Shown piece after piece: positions 1-6,470 of a stretch of DNA of 13,836 nucleotides. Every line of letters begins with the position of its first letter. The first letter of the stretch is position 1. This stretch comes from JBCDBH01 sp039184055 (GTDB lineage Bacteria > Acidobacteriota > Thermoanaerobaculia > Multivoradales > J023), in the NCBI GenBank assembly GCA_039184055.1, contig JBCDBH010000141.1:1-13836 (forward strand). Direction: 5' to 3'. Below the pieces are notes generated by a model that saw only the letters and a program-made list of their open reading frames with translations, ran no database searches and had not been told where the DNA came from. A program made the position numbers and the translations under genes.

Positions 1-1005
1 AATCTCCAAGACAGTGGTCTCGACACCGTAGCGGCCAATCAAGAGCTCGGATTCGCCGCCGACGCGCGCGACTACTCCCTCGCCGCCCTGATCCTCGAGG
101 ATTTGGGCGTGCGGTCCGTCCGTCTGATGACCAATAATCCCGCGAAAATCGACGGTCTACGTCGTCACGGGATCGATGTCCGTGACCGGGTGCCCATCCC
201 ACCGCCGGTCAACGACCAAAACGCCGGCTATCTACGTACCAAGGCCACGCGGCTGCACCATCTGCTGGATCCCGAATCGCTCGCGCCGATCCAGGCTCCC
301 GACCGCGCCGTGTCCGATGTGCTCGACGGCATCACCACGCGCCGCCAAGCTCCTACACGAAGACCCTTCATCACCCTCAGCTGGGCCCAGAGCATCGACG
401 GTTGTATCGCCGCCAAACCCGGTCAACCGCTCTTGTTGAGCGGCCCACCCGCGATGACTCTGACGCACCATCTACGCGCCGCGCACGATGCCATCTTGGT
501 GGGGATCGGCACCGTGCTCGCCGACAATCCACGGCTCAACGTCCGCCTGGTCGACGGCGACGACCCACGTCCCGTGGTCCTCGACAGTCGGTTGCGTTTG
601 CCTCTCGACGCTCGCCTCCTCGAGATGTCGCCCCCCTTGATCGCCGCCGACCACGATGCCGACGTCGACCGTCAGCGTGCCCTCGAGGCCGCGGGCGCCG
701 AAGTAGTGAGGCTGCCGAGCGTCGCACCGGGGCGACTCAGTCTCCCCCACTTGCTCGACGAGCTCGAGCGACGTGGTATCGCCAGCCTCATGGTCGAAGG
801 CGGAGCTGAAGTGGCCACCAGTTTTCTCGGCGCTCGTCTCACCGATCACCTCGTGCTCACCGTCGCACCGACCGTCGTCGGTGGCGGCCTGCATGCCATC
901 GGCACCCCGAGCGACTCACCCAACGCGCTTCCCAAACTCGATCGACCCCGCTTTCATCAGCTCGGCGACGATCTGATCGTCACCGGCGATCCCATCTGGT
1001 CATGA
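1..1005 (+). CDS. GTP cyclohydrolase II / RibD-type reductase fusion (5' partial)
   Basis: The frame is open from base 1, so the N-terminus lies outside the window; 334 codons are visible. Codons 1-90 match the C-terminal half of GTP cyclohydrolase II (RibA): DSGLDTV, LGFAADARDY, RLMTNNPAKIDGL, then YLRTKATRLHHLL. The Asp and Arg of DARDY (codons 21 and 23) correspond to the catalytic Asp/Arg pair of E. coli RibA; the zinc-binding cysteines would be upstream. After a linker, codons 121-334 are a RibD C-terminal reductase domain: LSWAQSIDG (codons 126-134), HDAILVGIGTVLADNPRLNVR-type NADPH-site block (162-182), VEGGAEVATSFL (265-276). RibA opens the imidazole ring of GTP; RibD_C reduces the ribosyl side chain of the aminopyrimidine in riboflavin synthesis. 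No deaminase domain is visible, so the reductase may act on the undeaminated product, as in fungi and archaea (inference), or a deaminase may be encoded elsewhere. It overlaps the next gene by ATGA. Confidence 0.9.
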   Translation, partial: NLQDSGLDTVAANQELGFAADARDYSLAALILEDLGVRSVRLMTNNPAKIDGLRRHGIDVRDRVPIPPPVNDQNAGYLRTKATRLHHLLDPESLAPIQAPDRAVSDVLDGITTRRQAPTRRPFITLSWAQSIDGCIAAKPGQPLLLSGPPAMTLTHHLRAAHDAILVGIGTVLADNPRLNVRLVDGDDPRPVVLDSRLRLPLDARLLEMSPPLIAADHDADVDRQRALEAAGAEVVRLPSVAPGRLSLPHLLDELERRGIASLMVEGGAEVATSFLGARLTDHLVLTVAPTVVGGGLHAIGTPSDSPNALPKLDRPRFHQLGDDLIVTGDPIWS

Positions 1006-2024
1006 TCGAACGACGCTCGGTGGTGCGCTTCACGGCGCCGCGCGAAGTGGAGGTCACGGACACCGAGCTTCCGCAGCCCACCGACGACGAGGTTCTGGTC
1101 GATACCGATCTTTCGGCGATCAGCGCCGGGACCGAATTGCTCGTCTATCGCGGCGAAGCGCCCGCCGATCTCGACGCCGACGAAACCGTACGGGGTCTCG
1201 ATGGCACCTTGAGCTTTCCCATCGCCTACGGCTACACCGTCGTCGGTCGTGTGGCATGGGTCGGCAAGAACGTCGATCCGACATGGCGTGGCCGTCGGGT
1301 TTTCGCGTTTCACCCGCACACCAGCGCCTTCGCGGCACGGCCGAACGAGCTGATCGCCATTCCCGACGACATCGCCACCGCCGACGCGCTCTTCCTGGCC
1401 AATATGGAAACCGCGGTCAGCCTGGCCATGGATGGCGAGCCGGTGATCGGCGAGCGAGTCGCGGTCTTCGGCCAGGGCATCGTCGGCCTGCTCACCATCG
1501 CCGTGCTGGCGCGTTTTCCACTCGCGACGCGGGTGGCGGTCGATCTCCATCGCGTGCGTCGACAATGGGCACGTGAGCTTGGTGCCGACATCACCATCGA
1601 CCCGACCGACGACGACCGGGATGCTCACCTCGCCGAAGCCCTTGGACCGCAACGCGCCGACTTGGTCTACGAGCTCTCGGGCGCGCCGATCGCGCTCGAC
1701 CAAGCGATCGCCACCACCGGTGACGGCGGTCGAGTGATCATCGGCTCCTGGTACGGGGTCAAGAACGTCGGGCTCGATCTAGGCGGGCGCTTTCATCGCA
1801 GCGCCATCACCCTACGCGCGAGCCAGGTCAGCCGACTCGCCAGCCGGTGGCGCGAACGCTGGACCAAACATCGTCGACTCCATACCGCCTGGGAGATGAT
1901 CCGCCAGATTCGACCGCACCGCTTGATCACCCATCGTTTTCCAATCCGCGCCGCCGCCGAGGCCTATCGTCAACTCGACACGGCTCCCGCCTCCACCCTC
2001 CAGGTGGTCCTCGAGCATCACTAG
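1002..2024 (+). CDS. Medium-chain dehydrogenase/reductase, zinc-alcohol-dehydrogenase-like
   Basis: A 340-residue protein of the MDR superfamily. Residues 1-150 form the GroES-like catalytic domain (ISAGTELLVYRGE at 40-52, IAYGYTVVGRV at 74-84). Residues 151-290 are a Rossmann domain with the nucleotide motif GQGIVG at 157-162 and a following acidic residue (VAVD, 178-181). The catalytic Cys and His-Glu zinc ligands of classical alcohol dehydrogenases are absent: the usual Cys position lies in ISAGTE, and GHE is replaced by GYT. This is typical of the BchC-like branch, so it is probably a zinc-independent oxidoreductase. The ATG overlaps the stop of the upstream RibA-RibD fusion (ATGA), indicating translational coupling and a shared pathway, plausibly oxidation or reduction of a pterin/riboflavin-derived intermediate. 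The substrate cannot be deduced. The stop codon lies 14 bases from the stop of the convergent response-regulator gene. Confidence 0.85.
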   Translation: MIERRSVVRFTAPREVEVTDTELPQPTDDEVLVDTDLSAISAGTELLVYRGEAPADLDADETVRGLDGTLSFPIAYGYTVVGRVAWVGKNVDPTWRGRRVFAFHPHTSAFAARPNELIAIPDDIATADALFLANMETAVSLAMDGEPVIGERVAVFGQGIVGLLTIAVLARFPLATRVAVDLHRVRRQWARELGADITIDPTDDDRDAHLAEALGPQRADLVYELSGAPIALDQAIATTGDGGRVIIGSWYGVKNVGLDLGGRFHRSAITLRASQVSRLASRWRERWTKHRRLHTAWEMIRQIRPHRLITHRFPIRAAAEAYRQLDTAPASTLQVVLEHH

Positions 2025-2036
2025 GTCGACGGACGG

Positions 2037-2067
2037 GCTCAACTCAGGTCGTAGGTCTTGAGCTTTT
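2037..2067 (+). terminator. Possible weak terminator of the rib-like operon
   Basis: The inverted repeat GCTCAA (2037-2042) / TTGAGC (2058-2063) is followed directly by TTTT (2064-2067), just downstream of the dehydrogenase stop. The 6-bp stem with a 15-base loop is weak, and it sits inside the 3' end of the convergent response-regulator gene. It is offered because no other terminator fits in the 14-base gap. Confidence 0.25.
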
Positions 2068-3364
2068 CGTAGAGGGTGCGCAAGCCGATACCCAAACGCT
2101 GCGCGGTGCGCCGCCGAGGACCGCCCTCGGCGACCAATGCCTGACGGATCGCTTCACGTTCGACTTCGGCGAGGGTTCCTGGCTGCAGAGCCGCGCTGGT
2201 CGTCGTTGGCGCAATGCTCAGATGACGCCGTTCGATCACGTCGCCATCGGCGAGAATCGCCGCCCGTTCGAGACAATTCGACAGCTCGCGAATATTGCCC
2301 GACCAGCCTCCGTGCTCGAGTGCATCGGCGGCATCGGTAGCCAGCTCGAGCCCTGCTTCGTGCCCCAGGCTGGAGGCGATCCGCTCCAAAAGAACATGGG
2401 CGAGCGGCACGATGTCGCGCCGGCGTTCGCGCAAGGACGGGAGGCGAATCGGAAAGACCGCCAGGCGATGATAGAGATCGTCGCGAAACGTGCCTTCGGC
2501 GCGCATCGCCTCCAGATCGCGGTTGGTGGCGGCGATCCACCGTACATCCGCGTCGTGGGTCTGGCCGCCACCCACACGCTCGTAACGCCGTTCTTGCAGC
2601 ACCCGCAAGAGCTTCGCCTGGAGCTCCAACTTGAGCTCACCGATTTCATCGAGAAAGAACGTGCCACCAGCCGCCAGCTCGATACGGCCACGACGAGTCT
2701 TGTCGGCTCCGGTGAACGCGCCTCGTTCGTGCCCGAATAGCTCGCTCTCGAGCAGTTGATCGGATACCGCCGCGCAGTTGAGTGCCACGAAAGGCCCCGA
2801 TGCCCGCGTGCTCGCCCGGTGAATGGCCCGGGCCGCGACCTCTTTCCCGGTACCGCTTTCACCGAGCAGCAAAACGGTGGCCAAAGTCGGCGCGACCTTG
2901 GCGATCGCCTCGCTCACCGGCACCATCGACGGATCGCCATACCCAAGCTCGACCGCTGACTCTCGACTTCGGCGCCCCTGCTCGCGCAGGTTGCGCAGCC
3001 CGCGATGCTCGAGTGCGGCGGCGACCACCTGACGGAGCTCGTCGGGCCCGTGAATAGGTTTCTTCAAATAGTCGAAGGCACCCAGCTTGACCGCCTCGAC
3101 CGCGCTATCGATCGACCCGTGAGCGGTCAAGACGAGAATCTCCATGTCGGCGCGGGTACCTTCGAGTCGACGCAGCAATTCCATACCGTCGAGCCGTGGC
3201 ATCTTGAGGTCGGTCATCAAGAGATCGAAGGACTCGGCGGCGAGTCGATCGAGCGCCTCCACCCCATCACTCGCCACCCGTACGTCGTGACCGGCCCCGA
3301 CCAACGCCTCGGCGAGGAATTCGCGTAGACCAGCCTCATCGTCGACCACGAGAATACGTGCCAT
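2039..3364 (-). CDS. Sigma-54-dependent response regulator (NtrC family)
   Basis: A 441-residue activator with three domains. The receiver domain (about 1-118) has the acidic pair D8/D9, phospho-acceptor D52 (LLMTDLKMP), T80 and K101. The AAA+ sigma-54 interaction domain (about 140-370) has Walker A GESGTGKE (168-175), the sigma-54 contact loop GAFTGA (215-220), Walker B GGTFFLDEIGE (233-243), the arginine-finger region FRDDLYHRL (293-301) and sensor II WSGNIREL (354-361). The Fis-type helix-turn-helix at about 400-441 ends in TAQRLGIGLRTLYEKLK. All hallmark residues are present, so it should be a working phosphorylation-controlled enhancer-binding protein. It starts three bases after the stop of the cognate kinase; its Shine-Dalgarno AGGGG (complement of 3371-3375) lies within the last kinase codons, so translation is probably coupled. 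Target promoters are unknown; I found no convincing -24/-12 element in this window. Confidence 0.95.
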   Translation of the reverse strand: MARILVVDDEAGLREFLAEALVGAGHDVRVASDGVEALDRLAAESFDLLMTDLKMPRLDGMELLRRLEGTRADMEILVLTAHGSIDSAVEAVKLGAFDYLKKPIHGPDELRQVVAAALEHRGLRNLREQGRRSRESAVELGYGDPSMVPVSEAIAKVAPTLATVLLLGESGTGKEVAARAIHRASTRASGPFVALNCAAVSDQLLESELFGHERGAFTGADKTRRGRIELAAGGTFFLDEIGELKLELQAKLLRVLQERRYERVGGGQTHDADVRWIAATNRDLEAMRAEGTFRDDLYHRLAVFPIRLPSLRERRRDIVPLAHVLLERIASSLGHEAGLELATDAADALEHGGWSGNIRELSNCLERAAILADGDVIERRHLSIAPTTTSAALQPGTLAEVEREAIRQALVAEGGPRRRTAQRLGIGLRTLYEKLKTYDLS

Positions 3365-3367
3365 CGA

Positions 3368-4720
3368 CTACCCCTGAGGAATACGAACCTCGAGCTCGGC
3401 TCCGCCACCAGGATGGTTGCGTCCGCTCAAGGTGCCGTGGTGAAGCTCGACAATACGCTGAGCCACGGCAAGCCCCAAACCGGTGCCTCGGGTCCGCGTG
3501 GTGAAAAACGGCTCGAAGATTTCGCGTTCCTTGCCGACCGGTAGCCCGGACCCACGATCGCGCACCACGAATCGCAGCTCGAGCCCGGGCGTGCCACGAT
3601 CGACGTCGATCGTGACATCGACCACGCCATGCGCCGGTGACACCTGGATCGCGTTGCGGAGCAGGTTGCTCAACACCTGGCGGATCCGAGCGCGATCGAG
3701 TGACCACACCGCGGGAGCATGCTCGGCGAGCACGCGAATCCGGTCTCGATCGAGCTCGTCGCACAGCTCCTCCACCAACACCACCGGATCGATCAGCTCT
3801 CGCGACAACGCACCCGAGCGGACGAAACCTAGGAGATCGGTGGTCAGCTTTTCCAATCGTGTCGCCTCATCGACGATCCACCGCACTTTGCGGGCTTCAG
3901 GATGGTCACCATTGATCCGCTCGGCGAGCAGCTGAGCGTGACCCTTGAGGGAGGCGAGCGGATTGCGGATCTCGTGTGCCAGAACCGCCGACATCTCACC
4001 GAGCGTGCTCAAGCGCTCCTGTTGTTCGAGTCGACGCTGTGCCTGCTCCCGCGCTCGCGCCTGTTGCCAAAACAGCAAACCGGCCACCATCAGCAACACC
4101 GCGCTCGCCGTCGCCACCGCCAAGGTCCCGGCGGTTTGTTGCAGCAGGCCACGCGCGGTCGAGGCTTCGTACTCGATGGCCAGCCACGGGCCACGGGGCG
4201 CTGGCCGACGCCGGTCGTCACGCGGGGAACGGGCCCCCGGCTCCCGTGGGGGCCCCGTGTCCCTTTCGGCACGACGATCTCCGAATGGCCGTGGGTGTCG
4301 TCCCGGTGGTCGCGCTTCCGGTCCCGAGCCACCCGCCGACGCGACCAGCAGACAATAATCACCACTCTTCGACCAGCCTCGATCCGTCGGTCCGAGTCGA
4401 GGCAGCGGACCGGTGGTGACGCGATCTCCGGCGGCCGCGAGGATCACCTCGTCACGGGGCTCGAAGAGCGCGAGGTAACGAGCATCGCGATGACGATCGA
4501 GGATCACCTCAAGATCATCGCCGTCCGCCACGTCGCCGAGAGATCGCAGCTCGGCCCGAATCGAGGTCAAGAGCGCTTCACCCTGACTCCGGGTCAGCTG
4601 GGACGCCGCGCGCACGGTGCCACGATGGCTGGCCCACGTGGTCGCGATCAAGGTGACACCGAGGATCAGTGCCACCCCGAGCAACGCCCAACGGGCGCGT
4701 TCCGACGCCGGTACTCTCAT
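3368..4720 (-). CDS. Membrane sensor histidine kinase (partner of the sigma-54 regulator)
   Basis: A 450-residue kinase. One transmembrane helix at about 11-29 and a second at about 197-217 flank an extracytoplasmic sensor segment (30-195). HisKA follows (about 235-305) with phospho-acceptor H249 in VLAHEIRNPL, then the HATPase_c domain: N-box NLLRNAIQ (352-359, N356), G1 DRGSGLP (388-394), F-box IFEPFF (401-406), G2 GTGLGL (412-417). No PAS or HAMP domain is evident, as in ZraS/HydH-like kinases that pair with NtrC-type regulators. The sensor segment contains an odd Pro/Arg/Gly-rich stretch (about 131-178), probably a disordered linker; the frame is consistent on both sides of it. The ATG is preceded by GAGG at a 6-base spacing (complement of 4727-4730). 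It is the first gene of a two-gene operon. The stimulus is unknown; envelope stress or metal would fit the architecture, but this is inference. Confidence 0.93.
   Translation of the reverse strand: MRVPASERARWALLGVALILGVTLIATTWASHRGTVRAASQLTRSQGEALLTSIRAELRSLGDVADGDDLEVILDRHRDARYLALFEPRDEVILAAAGDRVTTGPLPRLGPTDRGWSKSGDYCLLVASAGGSGPEARPPGRHPRPFGDRRAERDTGPPREPGARSPRDDRRRPAPRGPWLAIEYEASTARGLLQQTAGTLAVATASAVLLMVAGLLFWQQARAREQAQRRLEQQERLSTLGEMSAVLAHEIRNPLASLKGHAQLLAERINGDHPEARKVRWIVDEATRLEKLTTDLLGFVRSGALSRELIDPVVLVEELCDELDRDRIRVLAEHAPAVWSLDRARIRQVLSNLLRNAIQVSPAHGVVDVTIDVDRGTPGLELRFVVRDRGSGLPVGKEREIFEPFFTTRTRGTGLGLAVAQRIVELHHGTLSGRNHPGGGAELEVRIPQG
4231..4255. repeat. Very GC-rich inverted repeat within the kinase gene
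   Basis: GGGCCCCC (4231-4238) and GGGGGCCC (4248-4255) form a perfect 8-bp stem around a 9-base loop, extendable with one bulge by AC/GT. It encodes part of the Pro/Arg-rich periplasmic linker of the histidine kinase, about residues 155-164. Confidence 0.8.
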
Positions 4721-4806
4721 GGCAGGCCTCGGGGCGCCAACCGATTCGACAACGTCATGAAAAGCAGGTGATCGACCAGGAAGGGAACGTCAATGCGCGC
4801 GGTGAG

Positions 4807-4845
4807 AAAAACGCGGGCCGAGGCGCGGCAAGACACACCTCGGCC
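4807..4845 (-). terminator. Intrinsic terminator of the secreted-protein gene
   Basis: On the minus strand, GGCCGAGG (complement of 4838-4845) and CCTCGGCC (complement of 4816-4823) form an 8-bp GC-rich stem with a 14-base loop. A T5 tract follows four bases later (complement of 4807-4811). It lies 23 bases past the stop of the secreted-protein gene and upstream of the kinase gene on the same strand, so it separates the two transcription units. Confidence 0.8.
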
Positions 4846-4868
4846 GTTGCGGGTTCAGGCCAGTTCGA

Positions 4869-5930
4869 TCAGGGAATGATCGACGCCGGAAAAATGGCGT
4901 CCCACGAGGCGCTCCCCGAGGCGGGCGTGAAGGAGTTGAAGGTAAAGGCGTAGAACTGGGTCGCGTTGCCGACATTGGGGATGTCGAAGATCACGGCTTC
5001 ACCGCTTCCCGTACCGATCGGATCGATGACATTCACCACGTTGGGGAGCGTGATCGACCGATTCTCGATCAGATTCCCCGATAGATCCCAGCGTCGGTAG
5101 CTATACGAGGTGTCACACGTTCCCGAAGCCGTACAGAGCGCGGTAGGGCCACCCGCCTCGGGATCGAAGGTATTCCACGCAAAGACGATGATCCGAGTCT
5201 CTCCCGTGGGTGGCTGAAGAAACATCCGCAAACGGATGCGATCCACCAATCCATCGGCGTCCGCCGTACATGGACCACTCTGCCCTTGCGAACGAGCGAT
5301 GGCGCAGCCACGGGCGCTTACGTCGATCTCCTCGCGGTTGCCACCCGCGATCCCGTTGCTGGCGTAAAAGCCCTCGAGGAACGTATCCGCGTCGGAATCG
5401 ACCGCTTCGATGTGTAGCATCGGCAAACCGTTCGACGAGCCTTCCGCCAGCCGCACATAGTAGATGTAGCCGGTAAGGATATTGTTGTTGCTGAAGGGAT
5501 AGTCGGCATCGAAAGGCGTGTCGCCGTCGGTGGTGGACTCGCTGATCACGTCGAAGGTCATGAATCCACGGTAAAACGGTCCCTGAGCCATCCGCGCCCG
5601 ATCAGCCGCCGTCGACTGACTGGCCATGAGGTCACGCATCGAGCCGCTCCATGTGCCAAGGGGCGGGATGGTCACCTCGCCAAACAAATTCTCGGATTCC
5701 ACGCCATCGACACTCCAGATTTCCCAATGGACCGTCGCGGTACCTCCACTCTGGTTGTAGATCACGGGAAGCGTGTCGTGCGGATGCGTTCCGGCGTTGA
5801 TCCCCGACTCGACCATGGGCACGACCAGCGTCGCGGCGGAGGTAATTTCAGGCTGCCCCCACACGCCAGCACTGGCGGAAGCCACGGATACGAACATCAA
5901 GACCAGCAAAACAAACAACGAGCGTTTCAT
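4869..5930 (-). CDS. Secreted protein of unknown function
   Basis: I do not recognise this gene. The start at 5930 is chosen over an upstream in-frame start at 5990 because it has a strong Shine-Dalgarno (GAGAGGAG, 7-base spacing from AGGAG) and begins exactly at a signal peptide: MKR, a hydrophobic core, then ASASA with cleavage likely after residue 21. The mature protein (about 332 residues) looks all-beta. An N-terminal part (30-105) has VIYNQSGGTATVHWEIW and IPPLGTWSGSM; such a strand pattern suggests an immunoglobulin-like sandwich. Two closely spaced cysteine pairs (209/221 and 266/272) could form disulfides in the periplasm or outside the cell. Two similar C-terminal strand segments, RIIVFAWNTFDP (246-257) and FYAFTFNSFTP (326-336), hint at an internal repeat. 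There is no anchor, catalytic motif or transmembrane helix. It forms a single-gene unit ending at a terminator. Confidence 0.8.
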   Translation of the reverse strand: MKRSLFVLLVLMFVSVASASAGVWGQPEITSAATLVVPMVESGINAGTHPHDTLPVIYNQSGGTATVHWEIWSVDGVESENLFGEVTIPPLGTWSGSMRDLMASQSTAADRARMAQGPFYRGFMTFDVISESTTDGDTPFDADYPFSNNNILTGYIYYVRLAEGSSNGLPMLHIEAVDSDADTFLEGFYASNGIAGGNREEIDVSARGCAIARSQGQSGPCTADADGLVDRIRLRMFLQPPTGETRIIVFAWNTFDPEAGGPTALCTASGTCDTSYSYRRWDLSGNLIENRSITLPNVVNVIDPIGTGSGEAVIFDIPNVGNATQFYAFTFNSFTPASGSASWDAIFPASIIP

Positions 5931-5937
5931 GACAAGA

Positions 5938-5945
5938 CTCCTCTC
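5938..5945 (-). promoter_or_regulatory. Ribosome binding site fixing the start at 5930
   Basis: GAGAGGAG on the minus strand sits seven bases before the ATG at 5930. It supports that start rather than the upstream one at 5990, which would add 20 non-signal residues. Confidence 0.8.
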
Positions 5946-6418
5946 TTGGTCACGCAAGTGGACAAGCCGCATAAGGACGCAATCGGGCATGAGACCCTAG
6001 GACGTCGAAAGTAAGTGCATGAGCATCAATCTATAGCGTAGCACCGTAGATGCAACGTGTTCTCCGGGTAAACGAAAATACCCACACTTGCCAGCATCCG
6101 AACACCACGGAACGAACGTTCACCCTCGATTCGATGCGTCGCTCCAAGAAGTCTTCAAACAGATTCCCCATCCAGCAATCGAAACACTCGGCGATTCGAC
6201 CGGCGACGACCACACATTGACCACGCCATGGCGACTTCGCTCCTTTGGGCGCGAGGGGCGCCACGCCCACAGACCCCCATGCCGTGAAAGTTCAAGCCTT
6301 ACAAGTCGATTCCCATCCAGAACAAAAACCGTCATACAGCCCACCGATTATTGACTCTACGATATGCACTCCCCCTCAGGGAGGAATCGCACTCCTTATT
6401 TGCCTAGTCACCTATTTG

Positions 6419-6436
6419 TTCAAGAGTATTCTTGAA
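6419..6436. promoter_or_regulatory. 18-bp palindrome upstream of the propeller gene (possible operator)
   Basis: TTCAAGA (6419-6425), GTAT, TCTTGAA (6430-6436) is a perfect 7-bp inverted repeat with a 4-base centre. It ends 34 bases before the ATG at 6471. Size, symmetry and position fit a dimeric repressor site; a cognate regulator is not identifiable. Confidence 0.5.
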
Positions 6437-6459
6437 ATGCTTAACCTTACTCCTCACTT

Positions 6460-6464
6460 GGAGG
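6460..6464 (+). promoter_or_regulatory. Ribosome binding site fixing the start at 6471
   Basis: GGAGG with a 6-base spacer to ATG 6471. It decides against the longer reading frame beginning with TTG at 6432, which overlaps the palindrome and would bury the signal peptide. Confidence 0.85.
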
Positions 6465-6470
6465 TACAAC

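Larger units (their letters stand above)
5931..6470. other. Divergent intergenic region without a credible gene
   Basis: These 540 bases separate the minus-strand secreted-protein gene from the plus-strand propeller gene and are visibly richer in A/T than their flanks. Short open frames here lack ribosome sites and recognisable products. The region should hold both divergent promoters. On the minus strand, TTGCAT (complement of about 6050-6055) with a TAGATT-like element 16 bases further is a weak sigma-70 candidate. A GAAC-N4-GTTC element at 6110-6121 and a palindrome at 6419-6436 are listed separately. A short GC hairpin (GGCGC 6248-6252 / GCGCC 6258-6262) has no T-tract. Confidence 0.6.

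Noticed and set aside
1847..2740. Plus-strand 297-residue frame opposite the response regulator
   Set aside because: It is antisense to the dehydrogenase end and the well-conserved sigma-54 activator; its length reflects high GC codon bias.
4231..4255. Transcription terminator inside the kinase gene
   Set aside because: The stem is strong, but there is no T-tract on either strand and it lies within coding sequence encoding a low-complexity linker.
4721..4868. Promoter for the kinase operon using TTGACG (complement of 4788-4793)
   Set aside because: A -35-like hexamer is present but no acceptable -10 lies 16-19 bases downstream, and no -24/-12 element is seen either.
6031..6270. Small minus-strand gene in the divergent intergenic region
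   Set aside because: The 79-residue frame has no ribosome binding site, no recognisable motifs and atypical composition; probably chance.
6351..6379. Sigma-70 promoter starting with TTGACT at 6351
   Set aside because: The -35 matches, but the expected -10 position is CCTCAG-like with no TATAAT resemblance.
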